This document shows, one piece after another, positions 47,557-58,079 of a stretch of DNA of 64,000 nt. Position 1 is the first letter of the stretch; each line of letters begins with the position of its first letter. The stretch is from Craterostigma plantagineum. Its lineage: Eukaryota > Streptophyta > Magnoliopsida > Lamiales > Linderniaceae. The notes beneath the pieces are model-generated. The model did not search any database. It saw only the letters and a list, made by a program, of their open reading frames with translations, and was not told the DNA's origin. The position numbers and the translations under genes are program-made. The stretch spans positions 13,224,001 to 13,288,000 of the forward strand of contig JAPQWV010000018.1 of NCBI GenBank assembly GCA_027422505.1. Direction: 5' to 3'.

Positions 47557-48429
47557 GGGACTATTGCTATTCAGTCCATAGTCAGTAAGTTTTTAAACCG
47601 TTCAGTCCCTGTCAGAATTCCTATTACTTTAAAGGTCGAAAATGGCAGAGATAAGGCTTAAAAATATGTACTGAGGAAAATACCCTTCCTAACATACTAA
47701 ACTAAGAGTTATTTTCCGGCGACTTTCCGTTATGCTGTTAGATTATATTGTCTGGTGAACTGTTATTTTCCATACCTTATCTGTTACTATGATGCAGAAA
47801 ATTGTTATCGACAGAGAATATTTATTTTATGAATCTCTTTTTACAGTGAATCGAGCTCCGAAATTTCGAATGCCCATTAACCAACCAATTTCGGCGTGTA
47901 AGGTATGATGTATTGTGGTATTGACGAAGCAAGATGTAAGATTTGTAATTCATTTTTATCTTTCTATTTAGGGTTCTAATTTGCGAAAATAAGATGAAAT
48001 CAAAACCGTTTTTGGTAACGATTACATCTAATATGTATAGATTCGAAGTGCCCATGGTATGGACAGCTCGGTGCGGCGCATTGTTTGCTTATTAGTCCGA
48101 TGATCATCTTTTAATTTCGAAAAAATACGATCGACCCCAATAATTTGGGTATATTTTTACTGTGTCAGAACTATTACTCGGATCATCAAATATGTTAATC
48201 GGAGTATCAAAACCGTTACTAGAGGTATCAGAACCGTTATTAAACTACAATTAATTGTTACCATGTGTATATGAAATGTTGCTGTTTGTACGTAATTTGT
48301 TATTACAGGCAGAAACATCCAATACGTACACAACGAGAAGCCAAAATGTTACCAATTGATATCAACTAGACAAAAAGAACAAATTGATATCAAACAGACA
48401 AAAAAAGACAAAAAAGAATACTGCAAACA
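47557..48429. other. MULE B left terminal and downstream region
   Basis: Left end with TTCAGTCCCTGTCAGA at about 47613, shared with MULE A. TGTTAC/GTTATT words cluster at 48180-48380. No gene. Confidence 0.5.
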
Positions 48430-50573
48430 TTAATTTGCTTCTTTGCATGTTCGGCGATTGTGCCCGATCCTTTTACATCTTTCACACTTGAGTGGATGAG
48501 TGTCTTGAACTTGTGAAGGAATTCTTTTAGATCGTGAACGGCTTGTGGGTCTTTGAACGTCTGGTTCCAAGACGTCCTTGGGTATAGGAACTTCAATTGC
48601 AAAATTAGAAGGAATTCGATTTATAAAACCCTGGTATGGCTCTCTGTATTTCGCCAAAATGTAATAGTTGTCGTAGAACTCATGGAGAAAGGCCCAACGA
48701 AAGAATGCATGAGCATGCATGCTTACACGGAAGCCCCTGTAGATCGAAGTGTCGGCAAGAACATCTCTTGTTGTTTAAATCTGCGGCATATTTGATCCCG
48801 TTTTCTGAAACCTCGAACTGCCACCCACCAGACCTATCAACCTCTAGTGTTCGAGATTCATCAATGCTTAACTTCAGCTTCATCCCCGGCTTCGTACACG
48901 AACGGCCGAGCAGTTGTGTGCCTCCGTGCGTTTGTCGTTCATCATGATCATTGTCTTCTGTCTTATCTCATCGACCAAACTAACAACAGGTAGAGCCCTA
49001 GCCTCACAAACCAAACTATTCCAACTTTCCGCAACGTTGTTGTCAATTATTCCCCATGTATTGCCACGAAATAATGTGTTAGCCCGACAATTAGGATTCG
49101 TCTTTCCTATGAAGTTTGAGTGTGCCGAAAATACCATTTGAACTTCCGTAAGAAATTGTCTGAAATCCTCCAAGTAAAGAGAGTAAGCTGCCTTCTTGAA
49201 CTTTGTTGCCCAATTTTTTTGTTCTTATATGGGTACTTTCTCAATTCCTGATCAAATAGTGAAAAAAACAAAACCCTCGTCTGAATAACAATACATCACT
49301 AACAAATAACTGAAATGAGTATAGAAATAACAATACATGGTAATGTACCTCAGCCTTGAAATTGTCAATGACGTCTTAAACAATATGCATGGTGAGACCC
49401 TGGAAATACCGAGGGAATGCCTTGAACCAATCCTTCATGCCGGTTGGAAAAAAATGTATAATCTTTGAAGTTGTCTCTTCCATAATAGCATAAGAGGTGC
49501 CTCAGTTTCAAAAGAAACCATTCCCAGTTAGGGGAAGTTTCCACATGAGCCACTGTGCAATAACAAATTATGAATTGATAATAACGAAAAAGCTACTAAA
49601 ATAACAAATTATTGTAAGAAAATAACAAAACATGTGAAAGCAACAGTATACAATCCATCATTTCTATCTTTTGATACAGCAGTAAGTAAGCATCGTTTGT
49701 GCTTATTCTTGATTTATGTACCATCAAGGAAGAGGAGTGGTCTAAAACCGTTTATAAACCCAATTATACAAGCATTGAAACTCACAAACATTCTCCTAAA
49801 TTTAGTTCGAAGCACAGCATTGCAATACCACCTTAATTTATCATACGAACCCTCTTTGAATGCCATGAATATTTTTTAGGCTATTCTTTCACTGACCAAG
49901 CTCGGTGATATGGTATTGCAACCCCTAATTCCCGCAACATATCATTCTTCATAGTGCGTGCCTTGTAGAGAGGCTGAACCAACTCGGTAACCAATTTTGC
50001 ATCGGCTTTTGGGTGGTCTCTCATTAGTAAACTGGATTCACCGCAAGTGTGGTTGAGGTTGCAGTATTTTATGCTAAGCATACCATCACATTGCCGGTGA
50101 CCTGCCTATCCTCCATCTACATCCATCGACGTTGCATACTACGATGATCTTCTTAGCATCATATGTTTATATACTTGGAAGACTTTCTGCTCGCAACGTC
50201 ATACCTTTCAAGCTTGCTTCGAAAATCAGTAGCACTCTCAAAGACTTGCCCTTCACCCTCAATGCAGCGAATCCAAAAGTCGACTGAGTTCGCATTCGCG
50301 AGAACTCGACATTCACCCTGAGATGGCCCGCCTGAGATGGCATTCCTCAGTTGTATTCCCGTTTTCAGATACAATCATGTCAATGACCTTCAGTTTTAGC
50401 TCGTGGTGCAACCTCACCATGAACTTCACATCAATATCCATAAGCAATTGCATTGTGGTGTTGTTAAGAGGTGATTTGTATCTCAAGGAGATGGAGCTAC
50501 TTTCGACAGCTGAGAAACGTTGGATAACTAGTAATAAGAGGTCTGTTAAAGATGATGTTTCTCTTAGCTCCAA
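48430..50573 (-). pseudogene. MULE transposase (MURA-like), decayed
   Basis: Reading leftwards: N-terminal part with VFESATDFRSKLERYDVASR (50270-50180), HTCGESS region (50080-49881), then the DDE catalytic domain beginning FNACIIGFINGFRPLLFLDG (about 49790-49720) and VAFTC. The first Asp is present (DGT) but is followed by a TAA. The second Asp appears as Asn (FFSNRHEGLVQ, about 49440). The third residue is kept in NVAESWN (about 49025). Next come a SWIM zinc finger (CSCRHFDLQGLPCKHA, 48770-48725) and a C-terminal CCHC knuckle (CERCKRIGHNRRTC, about 48440-48485). Frames change several times and some gaps may be introns. It should bind the element ends and cut and paste them; this copy cannot. 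Confidence 0.9.
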
Positions 50574-51826
50574 TAAAAAAATTCGCTTTTATATGCACAA
50601 AGTGCAAAAATCGAATCTTGTATGCTTGACATAGTGGGGACCATGGATTATGTCAAAGGCATTAAATGAAGAAGAGAGATGATTTTTCTTGTTGAAATTG
50701 GGTTTAGAAGAAAGTGTGTATTTTTTCGCATTGGTGGGGTTACTAGTATGTGCATTTCTGTTACTACGTTGCCTACATCTGTTACTAAATGGGCGTTGAA
50801 AGTTCGGGTGGAAAAACCATCATGAGATAAATTTGGGTGGGAGAGTAAATAAAATCAAGCATAGATTATTTGTTACCCGATATGTGTAAATTTGTTACTA
50901 GTTATACGTTTATCTGTTACCAGAATTATTTTAGTTTGTAAAACTTCTTCAATTCCAACATAACCTCCACGAAAATCGTAACCTAAACTAACATATTTTT
51001 ACCTAAAACTTCGTAAGTGATCGTAGCATGTTTACAATATAAAATTTAAAAATCATAAACTAAACTAATTACATATTAAGTTGTTATTGCACCAGCGTTA
51101 TCTGTTACTCATCAAGTATCGACCTGTTACCAGCGTATTCTTCTCTGTTTTTTCCTCTTATTAAATTGTTTCTGAACATTGTTAAACTGTTACTGCAGGA
51201 AATCAGTAAACAACACAGGGTTTACGTTTAAGATTAATTGAAGATGTCATTAACTTTGTTGAATCACTTAAGTTAGGTCGACCATTTGGATTGTAATAAA
51301 CAACTAATAGTTCATATCTTCCCGTTTTGTGTAAGTAGAATCATTCGTAGAAGCATGATTATCCTCTCAAGAAGAGTGCTACTTGTTTTTCATACTCTAT
51401 ACTACAACTTCTTCAATGCCAACATAACCTGCACGAAAACCATAACCTAAACGAGCAAATTTTTATCTAAAACTTAGTAAGTTCATATATTATAGCGAAT
51501 GTAGCGTGTTTACAATATAAAATTTTAAAATCATAAACCAAACTAGTTACATATTAAATTGTTATTGCCCCAGCGTTATCCGTTACTCGTCAAGTATCGC
51601 CTATTACCAACGTATTCGTTTATGTTTTTTCCTCTTATTAAATTGTTTCTAAACATTGTCAAACCGTTAATGCGGGAAATCAGTAAAAAACAGAGATTTT
51701 ACCAAAATCATGCACACATTTTCAGCAACAAAAGTAAAATTTATTCAAAAGAAACATCCTACACATAAGTCTCAGATACACATAGCAGTAAATTGTAAAA
51801 GGCTAAGATCTGCGCCCGATATGATC
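50574..51826. repeat. spacer with about 285-bp direct duplication, TGTTAC-rich
   Basis: 50941-51222 and 51416-51699 are diverged direct copies (shared CTTCTTCAAT.CCAACATAACC, TTTACAATATAAAA, TTTTTTCCTCTTATTAAATTG, GAAATCAGTAAA), offset about 475 bases. Both contain TCTGTTACTC/TCCGTTACTCGTC and related words. It lies between the transposase and the protease gene. No coding signal. Confidence 0.85.
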
Positions 51827-54584
51827 AGATGTCGTCGATCTCGTTGATTTCATCCCATGTACCAACATCATCTTTCAACAACGGTACCCAAACATGCACA
51901 CCCACGGGCCACAATCCAAGGTACCCATGGCTTGCTGGCGACAAATCTTAGGCCGGATCGTTGGAGCAAACTTCACATCCAACCCCACATGCTTCAAGTG
52001 CAATAGCCTATAACATAATAATCAGCGGATCACGTTCAACGAAGAAACAGCTAAAACAATTTATTTGCAAATCAAACTTTTACAACGGTTTGCAACAGCT
52101 GTTCCAGTCGGCCGTCTCATTGAATTATAATGATGCCAACATCTATTTTGGACATCGAGTACAAGCAGATGCCAATGATTATGATTGTTCAATGGCAGAG
52201 CAACAAACTTGCATTCGGACCGTACGATCGCCTGAAAATTCTCTAACTCTGTCCTCGTAATAGGAGACAATTTTTCCAACAGTGTCTCTATACTGTTTTT
52301 GGTTCCTACTCGGAGACGCTTCCCTGGTCTTGACAACACAGTCCTAATATTTTGCTGAGAATTAATCAAAGTTTTAGTTACCTCCCACAAAATTAAAAAC
52401 ACGATACTCGATGAAATCAACTCACCGAAACATATGAAGGAAGTACGTACCAGAGTCGGGAGCCACCAACATCAGGTATTTAAACTGTGCATCTATAACA
52501 TCAGACACAATAACATTCTCCTTCACCATTTCCACCAAATGAAATCCGTGCAAACGGTGGATGTTGTCCTCCCATACAACGGAACTGCATTTGCAAGGAA
52601 TTCAAAAATAAATATAATAACACCGCATCTAAAACATAATCGAACAACTTACTTGAAGTTGGCGTTTGCAATGAAGCAGTCTACGATCTCTCTTTCTTTT
52701 GGGGAAAAGGGATGCCTTTCCCTCAAAATCTCGCTCGAGCGTGCCGGTGTACACAGCTGCGGGAGAATCCAACTTTTTACCCGACGAGATATCGAACACC
52801 TCGATCGGTCCCTCTTTTATTGCCCCTTTTGCACACTTGTGCTTCTTCTTCACTAGCGTCGTGCTCCCTGGAGGCGTGACAAAGTCGGTCAGCTTCTTCT
52901 TCTTGCGATTATCCCTTCTCATGACCATGCAAGCAATTGATCCAGCCTCAAGCGATTCCTTCGCAGCAACATATTGTTTGTATTCTTGATCCACCGTCGC
53001 AAAAGTGTACGACCTCAACACTCGAGCAACCACAGCTTTTACAGTTGCATCCTCCTCCACAGCAACTTGCTCCACATGAACATCCTGCATCTCAACTTCC
53101 ATACTAGCACGCTCCTCAGCAACAATTTGCTCCACAACAAATGCAGGTACTTCCTTTTCCTTATCATCCACCACCACAGCTTGCTAAACATGAACGTAAT
53201 GCCGCTCAGTTTCCATACGAGCACCCTCATCACCAACAACTGTTACAACTGCATCCTCCTCCACAACAGCTTGCTTTACATGAACATCCTGCATCACAAC
53301 TTCCATACGAGCACGCTCCTCAGCAACAGTTTGATCCACATCAAATGCAGGTACTTCCTTTTATCCTCCACCACCACAGCTTGCTCCACATGAACATCAT
53401 GTCGCCCAGTCTCCATACGAGCACCCTCGTCACCAACAACTTTCTCCTTAGATGTGTAAGGACGACCAACCTCGTCACCAACAGGTTTCTCCTTAACTTT
53501 CTCCATACGAGCACCCTCGTGATCACCAGCTTTCTTCTTAGCTTTCTCCTTAGATGTGTAAGTTTCCTCCTTGGTAGACTTCTTGTCCGTCCTTTTGAAA
53601 GTAGGAATCCTCACGTTGTCGGTTAATGCAGAAAGCCTCATACTCGTTCCGCCACACATAGATTGGGTTTACCACCTCATATTCATTCAACAACTCAATA
53701 GCTTGCTCCATTTCTTGTTCGGCTGACCGCCACATCGTGAAACGAGGCATCCCTGTAATCGATAGAGCTTTACCCAATCAGGGAGGGTGCTCATAAACCC
53801 AAACCTGAATATACAGTTACAACATGCAAAAGTGAAGAACTCACAAATGAAGAACACGCATGAAACTAGAAAGGAATGACTTAGCAATAATCCGAGGATG
53901 CACCCTTCTTTTGTGCTTTTTGCAAGATTGACTTCATCAGGAAAGAATGGACTGCCTTACCCCAGGCATAATCCTTCACCTCGTCCAGCCGGTCGACGTA
54001 CTCAAATACAAACGACGAAAAGCAATAGCTCGACATGGGGAATAAAATACAAATAAAGACTAACAAAATATACATTCTGCTAAAGTCTTCTACGCTTGTT
54101 CTATCCCCCAAACTCAATAATTCTCCCATTTTCACAAGCACATCATCTCGAAACAGTCGAGATTTACCGGGAAAGCACCTATTCACAAAATTAACCTCAT
54201 TCACCACAGTTTTACGATTCAAGCTACAAACATCCAATTCGCCCTTAAACCCATAAACGCAGAAAACTCTAAAACGGAAAAAGGAATTAGAGTATCGTGC
54301 CCGAATCTAAACAATTTACCGTCCGGGGTAAATCGTTTCATCATACCCACGAGCCTATCACTTCCTATCTCGCACGGGACGATACGGAGGAAAGAAACAA
54401 ATGGCGTCGTTTGAACTGCCTCCTTATGCTCGTCGCTTGCTCCATCATAAATCGCCCCGACAGTTTCAACGAAATATCTGGGTTGACATCGGGGTCGTGG
54501 GACGGCTCTCCCTTCAATAGAACCCTTCAGCTGTTTCGACATTTTCTCCTTCTTCGTCGCTGCTTTCTTCGATTTTTTGGCCAT
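51827..54584 (-). pseudogene. transposon-borne ULP1-like (C48) protease gene
   Basis: From 54584 leftwards: a Lys-rich start (MAKKSKKAATKKEK), then KRFTPDGKLFRFGHDTLIPF and FSVLEFSAFMGLR, a domain found in plant ULP-like transposon proteins (DUF1985-like). Then FVFEYVDRLDEVKDYAWGKA (about 54000), WRSAEQEMEQAIELLNEYEV, a repetitive acidic-basic region (53445-53041), and VFDISSGKKLDSPAAVY. The protease domain (52420 to about 51900) shows the His in NHNHWHLLVLD, an Asn where Asp is usual (HHYNSM), and the Gln/Cys part QQAMGTLDCGPWVC. Some gaps may be introns. ULP1 enzymes cut SUMO-type isopeptide bonds; frame changes make activity doubtful. Confidence 0.8.
53041..53445 (-). repeat. about 204-bp coding tandem repeat inside the ULP-like gene
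   Basis: Unit 1 begins ACAGTTGCATCCTCCTCC at 53041 and unit 2 ACAACTGCATCCTCCTCC at about 53245. Both run through CTTGCTCCACATGAACATCC-like text. Unit 2 has a small deletion near 53360 that breaks the frame. It encodes VHVEQ.VVEEDA and EERA.MEVEMQDVHV-like Val/Glu-rich sequence. Confidence 0.85.
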
Positions 54585-55867
54585 TGTCGTCGTGGGATGA
54601 CTCGCTGCTCGTGGTCGTCACTGCTCGTTGTCGCTGCTCGTGGGATGGCTCGCTGCTTTCTTGGATTTCTTGGCCATTGTTGTCGTCGCTGCTTTCTACG
54701 AATAACTTTGTGGATGGCTCGCTGCTCATGGTTGTCGCTGCTCGTCGTCGCTGCTCGTGGTCGTCGCCGGCTCATGGGATGGATCAATCTCTTCTTCGAT
54801 TACTTGGGGGTTATCGATTTGGGGGTTATCGTCACTAATAGAGCCCTATTTGTTACTTTGAATGTGCACTGTAAACAGGTTTCAATAAATAGAGATTTTA
54901 CTATTAAAATAATCATTTTCCAGATCTGTTATTACTGAAATAATTGTTATCTGAATTAACTGTTTAATTACAAACTTCCAATGATTTGGTATTAGCGAAA
55001 TATAGAATTGTTGTAACTTTTTAATATTTTTTACTTAGGTACTGTTTAATAACATGAGATTATGGTCGACTATTTCTCAATTTCGACAATTAAAGCTGAG
55101 ATTTCAACCCTAGATTTTCAAATTGGGTTTGAAGTAATAGTTCGGTATAAACCTAGTTAACCTAATTCGGTCAATAACGTCGACATTTCTGCGACGTTCA
55201 CCTTTTTTAGAGTCATTGGTGATTTTCGTAACAAAGAATTGTTATTCAACAATTGTTACTTTTCTTCAATGATAAGTTACTGTAATTGTTATATTTGTTA
55301 CTGTCTTTGTCACATCTTTTACTGTATTTGCTACATCGGTTACTTAATTGCATGACTTGTTACCCAGATATCGTGTTCACAAAATCTTCAATATACGTCG
55401 CATCAAAATTTTTGATTCAAAATTCTTCACCACTTCTTTCTTAAACTCAATAATTCTCGTTCATTATTAAGACCCATTATCAAATTCACTCAGTTTCGTA
55501 TTAATCGGCCATAAAATTCGATATTTGGTCCATTTATATTCTAGTTTTTTCGAAGTGGAATTTTTGATTATTTCATCTTACACTTTAAATTATGCGTTTA
55601 TTATAACTACCCATGAGGAATCGAAGTTGATCCCATCTTATTTGCACCTTAACAACTAAAAGCAACTCAAAATCGAACGGAAGAGACGATGGCAAATGGC
55701 TGTAATTTTTGGCCACTATGAAGGATAGAATTGTCTTGTCATTTCCTGTCACATGGGTCCTTCAAACTTATATTTTTTGGTAGTTATGTCCCTGGGCCTA
55801 AATTAAACTCTTAAAGGGCCTGAACTGTTTTGAAATTGGCTATTAGGGCATGAACCCAAATTTACCC
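54585..55867. other. MULE B right end: coding repeats then TGTTAC-rich leader
   Basis: 54585-54790 carries repeated CTCGCTGCTCGTGGTCGTC and TTGGCCATTGTCGTCGT words, encoding Ser/Asp/Glu-rich peptide upstream of the protease gene start. 54840-55390 has about ten TGTTAC(T/C) and TGTTAT words in one direction. The rest is AT-rich to the terminus. Probably promoter and leader of the minus-strand gene. Confidence 0.55.
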
Positions 55868-55876
55868 TTAATTATA

Positions 55877-56271
55877 AGACGTTGGTTGTCAAGTCCTTTA
55901 TTTACTACGCCGAGCCTCCAATGATTCGTTTGAAAATAGTTAAACTATGAGCCAATGTTGGGCTTATAATTTTTCCTTTTCCTTGTTTATTATTATTACT
56001 AGTCTTTTTAGCATACTCTAATTGCGTACAAAAGAAATTTAATTATTGGATAATTTTATAAGTATTATACTAAATATAGAATGTTATTATAAGTAAGAAT
56101 ATGTGGTTTAATAAGTTTTCAAAATTTTTTAATAGAAATTAATGTAGAAAAAATTTGATTGATCAATTGACAGACAAATTTACAGTTTTTATCCACTCTA
56201 CACTCTTTATAGAAGAGTATAGATTATTATGTTTTTAACGAACGTTTGGTTCCACTTCCAATGTCAAACTA
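55877..56271. other. intergenic, nothing recognised
   Basis: AT-rich flanking DNA without gene or repeat signal. Confidence 0.5.
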
Positions 56272-56582
56272 GGGTTGTTCATTGGTTGGTTAGCTAAATA
56301 TCGGACAAAAATATTTCAGTTTTTTGGTTCGGCAATCAATTTTTATTTTTGACAAGAATAATTTGGGTCAGTTAGATTAATGTTGCAGACAAACCATACC
56401 GAATCGAAAACCGACACATTTTTTTTTCATAATTTTTACTTTTACATATTTATAATAATCTATTATTTATTTATTTATTAAAAATTCGATTTTCAGTCAA
56501 TTGACCAAACCGAAAGAATTCTAGTAAAACCAAAACCATTTTGGTTCTGTTGTTAGAAATGGTTTGTACTGAATGAACACCC
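56272..56582. mobile_element. possible MITE, GGGTTGTTCATT ends
   Basis: The left end GGGTTGTTCATTGG and right end GAATGAACACCC are inverted repeats with a one-base gap. The interior is AT-rich with GGTTCGG/CCGAA words inverted about the centre. I found no target duplication. Confidence 0.4.
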
Positions 56583-56732
56583 ATATGTCATACGATCATT
56601 TCAGATATTCAAATAACTTATAGGCTCACTGAACTAGTGAGGCCAGGCCAATAAATTGGCTAGGACATCGGATGAGCCCATGCACGATCCTTAGTTAGTT
56701 AGAACTAATTAAGGGTCGTGACATTGACTCTC

Positions 56733-57488
56733 CAAAACATCACCGTGATCATTCCGTTATCACTGCGTTTGTTTAGCGTGGGTGATGAGTCAACCGTGAT
56801 GGAGGATCACCGAGGTGATCGAAAGGGGTTGATATTCCAGCTTCGGATCACCCCCAAAAAGCAGGGTGATCCTCCATCACCGTGATGAGGTGATATTTTC
56901 AATATTTATTTGGACAAAATTATCCCTTATATTTTAACATTCATTCCTTATATGCCCTTATTCTTATTTTAAAATACATAAGCAACATATTTAAATCTTA
57001 AAAAATTTATATTTAATGCTTAAAATAAAAGAATTATTGAAGGATTATAGAAAATACTTTTAATTAATAATTGATCAATCTATTAAAGCTTAGAAACATA
57101 CAATAATTATATTGAAGAATTGTATACAATACTTATAATTAATAATTCGTTAAAAACCTATGTTTAAAGCCTAAAAAATATAATAATTCTATGATTTATA
57201 TAACTTCTTATAATTAATGCTTAAGAGAAATACTTGATTTTCAAATATTAATAACTATCATGTAAAATATTACATCAAATGAACATATTAAAACAGTACT
57301 ACATGTATAAATTAGGTTAAATATAACATTTACACAACATCACCCCAAACATCACTGCGATAAAACAAACACAATATTCCAATATCAATTGATATGCAAA
57401 ATGAAACATCACCCCAAAACAAACTCGGTGATGACATATCACATTGATCCACATGGTGATGTGAGTATCACCGGAAACAAACAGCCCC
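56733..57488. mobile_element. PIF/Harbinger-like remnant related to 4948-5998
   Basis: The right end GTATCACCGGAAACAAACAGCCCC matches, inverted, the GGGG.TGTTTGTTT.GGTGATCC end of the copy at 4948. Both contain many GGTGAT/ATCACC words. The left end is missing, so no duplication can be read. It accounts for the small reading frames here. Confidence 0.55.
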
Positions 57489-57707
57489 TGAATCGGATAC
57501 ATACTAAATTTGTTTCCACATTATGTGTGTCCAATATAATAAGTTATGGATTTGGGTGGTTTTAATAAATGATACACTAAAATTAGAATGAGATAGCTAT
57601 TATAAGGTTAAGACTGCGACAACCTAGACTTTTATAAAATAGTATGATTGCCAATTAGTTCATGACTGAGCGGTCACGGCTGAGGAGTCAAAATTATGTG
57701 AAGTATC
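57489..57707. other. intergenic, nothing recognised
   Basis: Short AT-rich stretch before the E4 LTR. GTATC at 57703-57707 would be the E4 target duplication, but its partner is not in the window. Confidence 0.4.
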
Positions 57708-58005
57708 TGTTGGTCCTTATATTACCAAACAAGGATCAAAAGTTAAAGAAAAGGCTTAAGAACGGTTTCCACCTTTTAGTGCGTGTAGTGTGTTCTTGAG
57801 ATAAACGTATTGTGGTGGCTATTTAGGAAAATACTTTTGATAAGCCCTAATTAGGGTAAACGTGGACTTTATATACCACAAGCAATTGGTATATTAAAGC
57901 CCAGTACCAAACTTCTACAAATTATTATAAGTCTCCCCAAACTACAACATACTAACCCTATATTGCATTGAATAAAGGATGCTACAAAATAAAATATTCC
58001 TAACA
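57708..58005 (-). mobile_element. 3' LTR of E4
   Basis: 298 bp, TGTTGGTCC...TATTCCTAACA on the plus strand, with TTTATATACCA (TATA box on the minus strand) near 57871. The PPT (TAAGGGGGAGAT on the minus strand) abuts it at 58006-58017. Same length as the E3 LTR and similar at both ends, but clearly diverged between. Confidence 0.92.
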
Positions 58006-58079
58006 ATCTCCCCCTTAGCATCGTTTTTGCCTTGGCGTTCTTAGTGTCTTCTTCTTTTTGGGTTTTCCACAGCATAGAT

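Larger units (their letters stand above)
47557..55867 (-). mobile_element. MULE B: Mutator-like element with transposase and ULP1-like gene, 9-bp TSD
   Basis: TTAATTATA flanks the element perfectly at 47548-47556 and 55868-55876. Ends are GGGACTATTGCTATTCAGTCC and, on the other strand, GGGTAAATTTGGGTTCATGCC, which agree partly (GGG, ATT, TTCA, CC). The 8.3-kb interior carries a MURA-type transposase and a C48 protease gene, both on the minus strand and both decayed. The combination matches the ULP-containing MULEs described in plants (Kaonashi-like). Non-coding parts are full of TGTTAC words. Confidence 0.85.

Noticed and set aside
52974..53626. His-rich plus-strand reading frames
   Set aside because: Antisense of the coding tandem repeat in the ULP-like gene.
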